NCBI GenBank assembly: GCA_900549135.1
Contig: URNI01000064.1
Location: forward strand, 1-10,731
Source: an uncultured Collinsella sp.
GTDB taxonomy: Bacteria; Actinomycetota; Coriobacteriia; Coriobacteriales; Coriobacteriaceae
Reading direction: 5' to 3'
Length of the DNA stretch: 10,731 nucleotides
Below are positions 1 to 6,726 of this stretch, in pieces. The translations under genes and the position numbers were made by a program. The notes beneath the pieces are model-generated. The model was given only the letters and a program-made list of their open reading frames with translations, was not told where the DNA came from and did no database searches. Position 1 is the stretch's first letter; each line of letters starts with the position of its first letter.

Positions 1-1050
1 GCCGGTCTTGGGGTCGACGACGACCATGCCCATGTCCAGGCCGTCGAGCGAGAGCGTGTCGAGCTGCTCGCGGACGGCATTCTCTGCCACCTGCTGCATC
101 GTGGGGTCGATGGTGGTCTTGACGGTCAAGCCGCCCTTAAAGAGCACGTCGGTCGAGAACTCCTGCTCCAGCAGCTGCTTAACATAGGCGACAAAGTAGG
201 GCTGCGAGTATACGTCGACGCCGCTGCCCGAGATTTCGGTCACGTTGAGGGTGATGGGCTCGGCCTGTGCGGCATCGTGCTCCTCCTGCGTAATGTGGCC
301 CAGGCGCAGCATGTTGTCGAGGACCTTGTTGCGACGGGACAGCGCCAGGTCGGGGTTGACCGTGGGGTCGTACTGCGAGGGCGAGTTGGGAAGGCCGATC
401 AACAGCGCGGCCTCGCTCAGGGTGAGGTCTGCGGCGCTCTTGGACAGGTAGGTCTCGGCGGCGGCCTCAATACCGTAGGCGCCGTGACCGTAATAGATGG
501 TGTTGAGGTACATCATGAGGATCTCGTCTTTGGAGTACATATCCTCCATCTTGACGGCGATGTAGGCCTCGCGCACTTTACGCTCGATGGTCGAGTCGAA
601 CTGCTCCTCCTGCAGGATGGTGTTGCGCACCAGCTGCTGGGTGATAGTCGAGGCGCCTTCGTGTCCGCCGCCGAGGGTTGCCACCGCAGCACGCGCGATA
701 CCCCACAGGTCGATACCGCCGTGCTCGTAGAAGCGCTCGTCCTCGACGTCAACGGTGCCCTGCAGCACGTAGGGGGAGACCTCGTCCTTGGTGATGGACT
801 TGCGGTTTTGCGTGTAGAAGCTCGCGATCTTGTTGCCGTTGCAGTCGACGATCTCGGTGGGCTCGCTCACCAGATACGCGTTGGCGTCGGTGTAGTCGGG
901 CAGATCGGACAGCCAGCGGTTGACGTTGCCGACCATGCCGATGCCAAATGCCACGCCCGCAATCAGCAGAAAGCCCAAAAACGAGAGCAGGATTATGGGC
1001 AGGGCATGCGTCTTTGAACGGCTGCGTCCCTGTCGTTGGCGAGGACCCAT
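1..1050 (-). CDS. Class A penicillin-binding protein (PBP1A-like), N-terminal part, cut by window edge
   Basis: This is a bifunctional peptidoglycan synthase that polymerises lipid II glycan strands and cross-links them outside the membrane. The minus-strand frame starts at ATG 1050, preceded by a GGAGGT ribosome binding site, and runs open off the left edge (350 residues seen). Residues 1-18 are basic and cytoplasmic, and about 19-41 form one hydrophobic membrane anchor. The glycosyltransferase family 51 domain follows. It has EDERFYEH with the likely catalytic Glu103, EGASTITQQL at 131-140, and then RKVREAYIAVKMED, an ILMMYLNTIYYG motif and GLPNSPSQYDP. Past about residue 285 comes the linker (VKTTIDPTMQQ) that leads into the transpeptidase domain, whose serine active site lies outside the window. 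The gene is divergent from the U32 gene. The family call is firm; the exact paralogue (PBP1A, PBP1b or PBP2c type) cannot be decided. Confidence 0.93.
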   Translation of the reverse strand, partial: MGPRQRQGRSRSKTHALPIILLSFLGFLLIAGVAFGIGMVGNVNRWLSDLPDYTDANAYLVSEPTEIVDCNGNKIASFYTQNRKSITKDEVSPYVLQGTVDVEDERFYEHGGIDLWGIARAAVATLGGGHEGASTITQQLVRNTILQEEQFDSTIERKVREAYIAVKMEDMYSKDEILMMYLNTIYYGHGAYGIEAAAETYLSKSAADLTLSEAALLIGLPNSPSQYDPTVNPDLALSRRNKVLDNMLRLGHITQEEHDAAQAEPITLNVTEISGSGVDVYSQPYFVAYVKQLLEQEFSTDVLFKGGLTVKTTIDPTMQQVAENAVREQLDTLSLDGLDMGMVVVDPKTG

Positions 1051-1212
1051 ATATTGACCTCCAGGTATGTCGTGCCGGACGGTGGATGTGCCGTCGGGGC
1101 AGGATGGACATAAGTTATTACACGATAAACCAAACGGGGCGCGCGATGCCTCGTGTATGCTGGAAGACGGCATTTTTCAGAGTGAATGCATACCTTGGTA
1201 AGGAGTTTGTCG

Positions 1213-3171
1213 ATGGCGATTCGGACGATGGGGCCGAGCGGACAATACGAGACTGGATTGGATGCTGCTGGTGCGGCGCTGCCCGAGTTGCTGGCGCCGG
1301 CGGGCGGGCTCGACCAGATGCTTGCGGCCATCGCCGCGGGTGCCGATGCCATCTATGCGGGGTTGGGCGGCTTTAACGCCCGTGTGAGCGCCCATGGCTT
1401 TACGGATAACGAGTTTGCGCGCGGCTGCGCCGTGGCGCATGCCCATGGCGTGCGTGTGTACGTAACGCTCAACGTGTTCGTGTTTGACGATGAGTTGTCC
1501 GACGCGGTGGTGTTGGGAGCTCATGCACTGGAGCTGGGCGCCGATGCTCTGATTGTCGCCGATGCCGGGTTGGCCTGCGCGCTGCGCGCGGCGATTCCCG
1601 GGGTCGAGATTCACCTGTCTACGCAGGCGGGCGTTCATAGCGAAGGCGCCGTGCGGCTTGCCGCCGATGAGCTGGGGGTCGAGCGCGTGACGACGGCACG
1701 CGAGCTGACGGTCGACGAGATTGCGGCGCTATGTGCCACGGGTGTGCCCATCGAGGTATTCTGCCACGGTGCGATTTGCATCGGCTATTCGGGGGCGTGC
1801 GAGTTCTCTGCCCTTCGACGTGGCCGCTCTGCGATGCGCGGTGATTGCACGCAGCCGTGCCGTCTGGCGTACGACCTGGTGGACGAGGCGGGGCAGAGCG
1901 TTGTCGCCGTCGAAGGGGATCGCCTGTTGTGCCCGCGCGACTATCTGGGTATTGCGCATCTGCCCGAGCTTGCAGATGTCGGCGTGGCGTCGCTCAAGAT
2001 CGAGGGGCGCATGAAGAACCCCGATTACGTATTCAATGTGGTGCGGGTGTGGCGCCGGGCGCTCGATATGCTGCGCGACGACGCGTGGGACCCCGGTGCC
2101 GTGGAAGAGCTTGAACGCGAGCTGGGAAGGTCGTTTAACCGTGGGTTTACCGATGCGTACCTGCGAGGGCGTTCGGGTGCCGAGCTGATGAGCTTTGAGC
2201 GCGCAATTAACCAGGGCGTGCGCGTGGGACGCTTGGTCGCTGTGGGCCACGAAGAGGTGACCGTTGAGCTCGACGCCGCCGTGGCGGCGGGTGACACGCT
2301 CGAGATTCGGTTCTATCCGGGTGTCGACGCGCGTCCCGATGTGCCCAAGCGCTGGCCGCAGGTGCCCTGCCCGGTGGATGCCGCAGCGGGGGAGCGCGTC
2401 GTCGTGCATTGCAAGCGTAAGGTGGGCACGGGCTGCGAGGTATACCTGATTCGCAGCGCCGGCGTGTTGGATCAGACGGCGGCGGTGCTGGAGCGCATGC
2501 GGGCCGAGGCGGATGCGATTGCGCCCGTTGAGCGTGCCGTTGAGGTGCTGCCCTTTGAGGGCGTTGCGGTGGATGGCGGTGCGTCGACGGAGTCGGTGGA
2601 GTGCGCGGTTCCCACTCGCATGGTTTTTGCTTGGCAGCTGATGGATGCCGACCCGCGCGGAGAACTCGATTTGTCCGACGCCGTTGTGGTGCTTGACGAG
2701 GTGTGCCGCACGGGTGACGCTGACCGGACTCGCTCATTGATACAGCGTGCCGGGCGCGTCGTCTGCCGCAACCTGGGACAGGTGGTGATCGCTCGCGAGC
2801 TGGGCGTGACGTTTGACGTGGCGGCGCCGGTGTTCTGCGCGAATCGGGCCACGTTTACCTGGCTGCGCGGACTCGGTGCGGGGCGGGTGTACTTGCCGGC
2901 CGAGTTGCTCGGCAATGATGCGGAGCGTATTGACGAACTGGCTGCTGAACCCGGCGTCTTGGGTCCGGTCGACGCCGACCGTCCCGAGCTTATGGTGTGC
3001 GAGCACTGCCTACTGACCGCCGAGGGCGTCTGCGCCACCGACGCGACGGGACAGGTCCATTGTCGTGACTGCTCGCGCCGTCAGCAAACACGATATTTGG
3101 TCGAGCGCGACGGCATGCGCCTGCCAATTGCCATTGACGCATGCGGCAGGACGAGGATTTTCCTGTCGTAG
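1213..3171 (+). CDS. Peptidase U32 family protein, TrhP/YegQ-like tRNA hydroxylation factor
   Basis: U32 proteins were named as collagenase-like proteases, but TrhP/YegQ members act in 5-hydroxyuridine formation at tRNA position 34, and UbiU/UbiV relatives carry an Fe-S cluster. The start at 1213 is chosen because TAAGGAG sits just upstream; an in-frame ATG at 1186 lacks one. The N-terminus has ELLAPAGGLDQMLAAIAAGA and AIYAGLGGFNAR. The U32 signature EVFCHGAICIGYSGAC is around residues 181-196, followed by GDCTQPC and LKIEGRMKNPDYV. Cys189, Cys196, Cys212 (or Cys216) and Cys240 are candidate cluster ligands, spaced somewhat like UbiU. At 652 residues it is much longer than YegQ and has a long C-terminal extension, as in many Firmicutes and Actinobacteria U32 proteins. 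It ends in a Cys-rich tail with Cys596, 599, 607, 617 and 620. It lies 96 bases before tyrS, and both genes concern tRNA. The substrate is inferred. Confidence 0.85.
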   Translation: MAIRTMGPSGQYETGLDAAGAALPELLAPAGGLDQMLAAIAAGADAIYAGLGGFNARVSAHGFTDNEFARGCAVAHAHGVRVYVTLNVFVFDDELSDAVVLGAHALELGADALIVADAGLACALRAAIPGVEIHLSTQAGVHSEGAVRLAADELGVERVTTARELTVDEIAALCATGVPIEVFCHGAICIGYSGACEFSALRRGRSAMRGDCTQPCRLAYDLVDEAGQSVVAVEGDRLLCPRDYLGIAHLPELADVGVASLKIEGRMKNPDYVFNVVRVWRRALDMLRDDAWDPGAVEELERELGRSFNRGFTDAYLRGRSGAELMSFERAINQGVRVGRLVAVGHEEVTVELDAAVAAGDTLEIRFYPGVDARPDVPKRWPQVPCPVDAAAGERVVVHCKRKVGTGCEVYLIRSAGVLDQTAAVLERMRAEADAIAPVERAVEVLPFEGVAVDGGASTESVECAVPTRMVFAWQLMDADPRGELDLSDAVVVLDEVCRTGDADRTRSLIQRAGRVVCRNLGQVVIARELGVTFDVAAPVFCANRATFTWLRGLGAGRVYLPAELLGNDAERIDELAAEPGVLGPVDADRPELMVCEHCLLTAEGVCATDATGQVHCRDCSRRQQTRYLVERDGMRLPIAIDACGRTRIFLS

Positions 3172-3193
3172 GTGTCGCGTCGCGTCAGTTTGT

Positions 3194-3199
3194 TATCAT
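3194..3199 (+). promoter_or_regulatory. Possible -10 element for tyrS
   Basis: TATCAT matches the TATAAT consensus at five of six positions and lies 23 bases after the U32 stop codon. No good -35 hexamer is visible at 16-18 bases upstream, so tyrS may instead, or also, be read through from the U32 gene. Confidence 0.28.
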
Positions 3200-3219
3200 A
3201 AGAGAGTTTATGGACTTCC

Positions 3220-3246
3220 AGCACCGCCGTTTTCGGCGAGGGTGCT
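3220..3246 (+). promoter_or_regulatory. Stem-loop in the tyrS leader
   Basis: AGCAC at 3220-3224 pairs with GTGCT at 3242-3246, and CGCCG at 3225-3229 pairs with CGGCG at 3234-3238 around a TTTT loop. A three-base bulge (3239-3241) separates the two helices. The hairpin ends five bases before the AAAAGGAGG ribosome binding site (3252-3260), which it leaves free. There is no U-tract, so it is not a terminator. It may stabilise the mRNA or bind a regulator; its role is unknown. Confidence 0.4.
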
Positions 3247-3267
3247 ATAGCAAAAGGAGGATACCCA

Positions 3268-4479
3268 ATGCTGTCTGTTGACGAGCAAATGCGTATCATC
3301 ACCTCGGGCGCCGCGCAGATCGTTCCCGAGGCCGACCTTCGCAAGAAGCTTGAGAAGGGCGAGCCCCTCAACATCAAGCTCGGCGTCGACCCCACCAGCC
3401 CCGACCTGCACTTGGGCCACGCCGTGCCGCTGCGCAAGATGCGTCAGTTCCAGGACCTGGGCCACAACGTCACCCTCATCATCGGCAACGGCACCGCGTT
3501 GATCGGCGACCCCTCGGGCAAGAACTCCACCCGTCCGCAGCTTTCGCAGGAGCAGATCGAGGCCAACGCCGAGACCTACGTGAGCCAGGCCATGAAGATC
3601 CTGGATCCCGAGAAGACCACCATCGTGCACAACGGTGACTGGATCCTTTCGATGGACCTGGCCGGTCTGCTGCAGGTGTGCTCCAAGTTCACCGTCGCCC
3701 GCATTCTTGAGCGCGATGACTTTACCAAGCGCTACCAGTCTCAGACGCCGATCGCCCTGCACGAGTTCCTGTATCCCGTGATGCAGGCTTTCGACTCCGT
3801 GCAGATCAAGGCCGACGTGGAGATGGGCGGCACCGACCAGCTCTTCAACCTGCTCGCCGGCCGCGAGCTTATGGAGAAGATGGGCATGGAGCCGCAGATT
3901 GCGCTCACCATGCCGCTGCTCGAGGGTACCGACGGCGTGCGCAAGATGTCCAAGTCCTATGGCAACTACATTGGCCTGACTGACGCGCCCAAGGATATGT
4001 TCGGCAAGACCATGTCCATCCCCGATGAGATGATCGGCAAGTACTACCGCCTGGCGAGCTCGCTCACCCCGGCCGAGGTCGACAAGATCGACGCTGCTCT
4101 GGCCGACGGCTCTGCCGATCCCTATGAGCTCAAGCGCGCTCTGGGTCGCGACCTGTGCGACACCTACCACGGTGCCGGTGCCGGCGACGAGGCTCAGGCC
4201 GAGTTCGATCGCGTGTTCAAGGAGGGCCAGCTTGCCGACTTCCCCGAGAAGCACGTTGAGCTGACCGTCAACGACGAGGGCCAGATCTACCTCGCTGGCC
4301 TGCTCAAGGACCTGGGTCTTTCGGCGAGCGCCGGCCAGGCTCGTCGCGATATCGACGGCGGCGGCGTCAAGATCAACGGCAAGGCCGTGGCTCCCAAGAG
4401 CTATAACATCGATCCCAGCGCCCTCAAGCTTGGCGACACCCTTTCTGTGGGTAAGCGCAAGGGCTTCAAGCTGATCTAA
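3268..4479 (+). CDS. tyrS: Tyrosine--tRNA ligase
   Basis: This cytoplasmic class I aminoacyl-tRNA synthetase activates tyrosine with ATP and charges tRNA-Tyr. ATG 3268 follows a very strong ribosome binding site (AAAAGGAGG). The 403-residue length fits bacterial TyrRS of the second type (TyrZ-like, about 400 residues). The N-terminal Rossmann fold has KLGVDPTSPDLHLGH, whose HLGH (48-51) is the HIGH signature. The ATP/tyrosine region includes GDPSGKNSTRP, and GGTDQLFNLLAGRE is characteristic of the family. KMSKS occurs exactly at 226-230. The C-terminal S4 RNA-binding domain contains GLSASAGQARRDIDGGGVKI. Codon choice is strongly biased to C- and G-ending codons, as expected for a highly expressed gene. 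No T-box leader is seen. The gene ends just before an intrinsic terminator. Confidence 0.97.
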   Translation: MLSVDEQMRIITSGAAQIVPEADLRKKLEKGEPLNIKLGVDPTSPDLHLGHAVPLRKMRQFQDLGHNVTLIIGNGTALIGDPSGKNSTRPQLSQEQIEANAETYVSQAMKILDPEKTTIVHNGDWILSMDLAGLLQVCSKFTVARILERDDFTKRYQSQTPIALHEFLYPVMQAFDSVQIKADVEMGGTDQLFNLLAGRELMEKMGMEPQIALTMPLLEGTDGVRKMSKSYGNYIGLTDAPKDMFGKTMSIPDEMIGKYYRLASSLTPAEVDKIDAALADGSADPYELKRALGRDLCDTYHGAGAGDEAQAEFDRVFKEGQLADFPEKHVELTVNDEGQIYLAGLLKDLGLSASAGQARRDIDGGGVKINGKAVAPKSYNIDPSALKLGDTLSVGKRKGFKLI

Positions 4480-4506
4480 CGAGCGAGTTGACCTCACAAG
4501 TGCAAC

Positions 4507-4543
4507 AAGGCCGCAGCCGGGATTCCCGACTGCGGCCTTTTTT
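4507..4543 (+). terminator. Intrinsic terminator of tyrS
   Basis: AAGGCCGCAG at 4507-4516 pairs with CTGCGGCCTT at 4530-4539. CGGG at 4518-4521 pairs with CCCG at 4525-4528 around an ATT loop, with one C-A mismatch between the helices. Six T follow at 4538-4543. It starts 28 bases after the tyrS stop codon. Confidence 0.93.
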
Positions 4544-4552
4544 GGTTACGAC

Positions 4553-4584
4553 GATCCCTTGGGGACGGAGGGATCATTTGGCGG
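4553..4584 (+). repeat. Degenerate GGGGAC repeat copy with hairpin
   Basis: TTGGGGAC at 4559-4566 and TTTGGCGG at 4577-4584 match the ends of the unit at 6552-6571, where TTGGGGAC and TTTGGCGG are closer together. Here the element also forms a hairpin: GATCCCT at 4553-4559 pairs with AGGGATC at 4569-4575, with GGGGAC exposed in the nine-base loop. It lies directly behind the tyrS terminator. Confidence 0.45.
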
Positions 4585-4628
4585 TGCCGTTAAGCGGAAG
4601 GGGTGTTAGCGGGGCTTCCTTTTGGGCA

Positions 4629-4634
4629 TACAAT
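4629..4634 (+). promoter_or_regulatory. Possible -10 element for the adenine deaminase gene
   Basis: TACAAT matches the -10 consensus at five of six positions. A weak TTAGCG at 4606-4611, 17 bases upstream, could serve as -35. Since tyrS is terminated upstream, a promoter is expected in this 158-base gap. No purine riboswitch-like fold was recognised. Confidence 0.35.
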
Positions 4635-4701
4635 GGCTATTGGTTTGCTGCGGTGAAGGTCTGTCCGCTCCGCAGCGTTTTCTACGGTTAAAGGAGTATG
4701 T

Positions 4702-5247
4702 ATGTCCGTTGAGGTCATGAGGACTGTGATCGAGGCCGCCGAGGGCCGCGTGCCCGTCGACACGCTGTTTACCAATGCGCAGATCGTCGACGTGTATGGC
4801 CAGCGTGTGGCGCCCGGTAGCGTTGCCGTCAAGGACGGTGTGATCGTCGGCGTGCTCTACGATGGTCGCGACGATGCAGCTGGCACCTACGAGGCAACTG
4901 AGGTCATCGACTGCCAGGGTCGCTATCTCGCTCCCGGTTTTATTGACGGGCATTTGCATATCGAGTCTTCGAACATCCGTCCCGCCGAGTATGCTCGCAT
5001 GGCCGCGACGCGCGGTACTACCACCGCCATTGCTGACAGCCACGAGATTGCCAATGTTGCCGGTCTCGACGGCTTGCGCTTTATGATCGAGGACGGCCGC
5101 CGCGCACCCATCTCCATCAAGTACATGATGCCTTCGTGCGTGCCCGCGCTGCCCGACGAGCAGGCCGGTGCCGTGATTACCGCCGCCGATATGCAGGCGT
5201 TTTTTGCCGAATATCCGGGTGATGTCTTTGGTCTGGGCGAAAGATGA
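4702..5247 (+). CDS. Adenine deaminase, N-terminal fragment (frameshifted)
   Basis: Adenine deaminase hydrolyses adenine to hypoxanthine and ammonia in purine salvage. This 181-residue piece holds the start of the amidohydrolase fold. An AAGGAG site (4691-4696) precedes ATG 4702. The HxH metal motif occurs as DGHLHIESS (His84, His86), followed by ATRGTTTAIADSHEIANVAG. It ends VFGLGER-stop. The family normally reads GLGE followed by Met and then MN(x)PGV, and that continuation is present one frame over from 5244. Restoring a single T after A5242 would rejoin the frames. The fragment keeps His84, His86 and Glu180, but the remaining metal-site His and Asp residues are encoded in the second piece. 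Alone it should be inactive. Read it with the next entry as one broken gene of about 606 residues, which is a normal length for the family. Confidence 0.88.
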   Translation: MSVEVMRTVIEAAEGRVPVDTLFTNAQIVDVYGQRVAPGSVAVKDGVIVGVLYDGRDDAAGTYEATEVIDCQGRYLAPGFIDGHLHIESSNIRPAEYARMAATRGTTTAIADSHEIANVAGLDGLRFMIEDGRRAPISIKYMMPSCVPALPDEQAGAVITAADMQAFFAEYPGDVFGLGER

Positions 5248-6521
5248 ACCTACCGGGCGTCTTTATGGCCGATCCCGAGACCTGCGCTCGCATTGACGCT
5301 GCCAATCAGACGCCGTCCAAACAGGTCGACGGCCATGCTCCGCTTGTTGCCGGCAAGGATCTCAACGCCTATGCCGCAGCGGGTATTATCGCCGACCACG
5401 AGTCGACGATTCCCGAGGAAGCGCTCGACAAGCTATCCCGCGGCATGTATGTCATGCTGCGCGAGGGCACCTGCAGCCACGACCTGGCCAACTTGTCGCC
5501 GATGCTGCTGGAGAACCCCGCCCGCGCCCGTCGTTGCTGCTTTGCGACCGACGACCGCGCTCCCTCAGATGCGCTTTCGACCGGTATGATTGACAATGCC
5601 TGCCGCGTGGCTATCGAGGCCGGTATTGACCCCGTGGTTGCCATCTCTATGGCGTCCCTGTCCACGGCCGAGGCGTTTGGCCTGGACCACGGTTGCCGCG
5701 ACCCGCACGAGCTGCGTGGCGCCATCGCCCCGGGCAAGCGTGCCGACCTGCTGGTACTCAACGACCTGACGTTTGCCACGGCTCCGCATTGCGTGTATGC
5801 CGCCGGTGCTCTGGTGGCGCAGGACGGCACCTTTGTGGGCGAGATCGCACCCGAGATGGCCGAGGTTGCGGCCCTTGCCGATAAACTGCGTGCTTCCGTT
5901 AAACTGCCGAAGCTATCGCTCGACGTGTTCGACTATGCCTTTAAGCCGGGCGAGGCCGTGATCGATGTGATCCCGGGCATGGCTATCACGGGCATGGTTC
6001 GTCCCGAGACTGACGAGGACTTGCGTCGCATTATGCTTATCGAGCGCCATGGCCGCGGCGTGTCGCTGCAGGCCGAGGGCGTCGACGGCGACGGCCCCGC
6101 TGGCCTGGGCCTGGTTGGCAAGCATATCGGTCGCGGCTGGGTGCGTGGCTTTACCATCACCGGTGGTGCCATTGCCTCCACGATTGGCCACGATTCGCAC
6201 AACGTATGCGTCGTGGGCGATAACGCTGCCGATATGATGGCTGCCGTCGAGGCTGTTGGCCAGGGCGGCCACGTGCTGGTGCGCAACGGCGAGGTCGTGG
6301 CGCGTATTCCGCTGGCGCTTGGTGGTCTGATGAGCGAGGGCACGGCCGAGGATGTCGCCGCACAGCACGACGACTTTATGGTCAAGGCGCGCGCCATGGG
6401 CATTGAGCCGCCGCTCGATCCCATCATGGGCATCATCTTCCTGCCCCTGCCGGTGATCCCGACGCTCCGCATCCGCCCCGAGGGCATGTTCGACGTCACG
6501 ACCTTCACCTACGCCGACTAG
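5244..6521 (+). CDS. Adenine deaminase, C-terminal fragment (frameshifted)
   Basis: This 425-residue piece continues the deaminase one frame back from the first. Its ATG overlaps the upstream stop as ATGA (5244-5247), an arrangement that could permit termination-reinitiation, but no convincing ribosome binding site precedes it. It begins MNLPGVF, which belongs directly after GLGE-Met in intact enzymes. Active-site motifs are VDGHAPLV (His31), ADHESTIPEEAL (His52) and FATDDRAPSDAL (Asp103/104). HELRGAIAPGKRADLLVLNDL closes the barrel, and the rest (from about 200) is the C-terminal adenine deaminase domain with TGGAIASTIGHDSHN and EPPLDPIMGIIFLPLPVIPTLR. Coding quality stays high to the end, so the lesion is recent, an assembly error, or tolerated. 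The TAG stop lies within the repeat GACTAGTC. Confidence 0.88.
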   Translation: MNLPGVFMADPETCARIDAANQTPSKQVDGHAPLVAGKDLNAYAAAGIIADHESTIPEEALDKLSRGMYVMLREGTCSHDLANLSPMLLENPARARRCCFATDDRAPSDALSTGMIDNACRVAIEAGIDPVVAISMASLSTAEAFGLDHGCRDPHELRGAIAPGKRADLLVLNDLTFATAPHCVYAAGALVAQDGTFVGEIAPEMAEVAALADKLRASVKLPKLSLDVFDYAFKPGEAVIDVIPGMAITGMVRPETDEDLRRIMLIERHGRGVSLQAEGVDGDGPAGLGLVGKHIGRGWVRGFTITGGAIASTIGHDSHNVCVVGDNAADMMAAVEAVGQGGHVLVRNGEVVARIPLALGGLMSEGTAEDVAAQHDDFMVKARAMGIEPPLDPIMGIIFLPLPVIPTLRIRPEGMFDVTTFTYAD

Positions 6522-6570
6522 TCATTGGGGACGTTCTTAAACGACTAGTCGTTGGGGACATTCTTTGGCG
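6516..6570 (+). repeat. Two tandem 27-bp palindrome-GGGGAC units (left array)
   Basis: Unit one (6516-6542) and unit two (6543-6569) each start with the palindrome GACTAGTC, then (A/G)TTGGGGAC and (G/A)TTCTT. The second palindrome extends to 14 bp (AACGACTAGTCGTT, 6540-6553). Bases 6520-6559 recur exactly in inverse orientation at 7618-7657. The array overlaps the stop codon of the deaminase gene. Confidence 0.85.
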
Positions 6571-6627
6571 GGCTGCCTGACGCCGCGACCGTAGGCCTCT
6601 GGCATGTGTGAGCTATTTGCCAGGTCC

Positions 6628-6656
6628 TTGTAACGTTTACGCCCGCGGAGTCTTAT
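6628..6656 (+). promoter_or_regulatory. Weak candidate promoter for the first HAD gene
   Basis: TTGTAA at 6628-6633 and TCTTAT at 6651-6656 are separated by 17 bases, and each matches its consensus at four of six positions. A start near 6663 would place transcription initiation at the foot of the leader hairpin. Weak evidence only. Confidence 0.25.
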
Positions 6657-6659
6657 TTG

Positions 6660-6721
6660 AGCTCCCTTTGGGTACGTTGGAATTGGATACACGTTCGATT
6701 CCAACAAGCCCGAAGGGAGCT
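6660..6721 (+). promoter_or_regulatory. Long leader hairpin that sequesters the ribosome binding site
   Basis: Bases 6660-6673 pair with 6708-6721 (AGCTCCCTT with AAGGGAGCT, then a T-G wobble, GGG with CCC, and another wobble). After a small internal loop, GTTGGAAT (6676-6683) pairs with ATTCCAAC (6698-6705), and weaker pairs extend toward the apical loop. The ribosome binding site GAAGGGAG (6712-6719) is entirely in the 3' arm, paired to CTCCCTT. TTTT follows at 6721-6724 and the start codon is at 6727, so the same fold also resembles a terminator. It could act as a translational or transcriptional switch. The ligand or trigger is unknown. Confidence 0.6.
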
Positions 6722-6726
6722 TTTCT

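Noticed and set aside
277..1017. Plus-strand open frame of 246 codons
   Set aside because: It is antisense to the penicillin-binding protein, whose glycosyltransferase motifs are clear on the minus strand.
1164..1195. Terminator or hairpin between the divergent PBP and U32 genes (ATGCC with GGCAT, then TTTTT)
   Set aside because: The stem is only five pairs with an 18-base loop, and a terminator is not expected between divergent starts.
3208..4497. Minus-strand open frame of 429 codons
   Set aside because: It is antisense to tyrS, whose HIGH and KMSKS motifs settle the strand.
4544..4701. Purine riboswitch ahead of the adenine deaminase gene
   Set aside because: I looked for the three-way junction with its conserved loop-loop bases and could not find it. 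Only a -10 element and the degenerate repeat are supported.
5236..5247. Programmed -1 ribosomal frameshift in adenine deaminase
   Set aside because: GGC GAA AGA TGA has no X-XXY-YYZ slippery heptamer in frame, and neither P-site nor A-site codon re-pairs well one base back. A deletion explains it more simply.
6691..6705. tRNA T-arm-like GTTCGATTCC
   Set aside because: The flanking bases do not form a T-arm stem, and no acceptor, D or anticodon arms are present. The bases belong to the leader hairpin.
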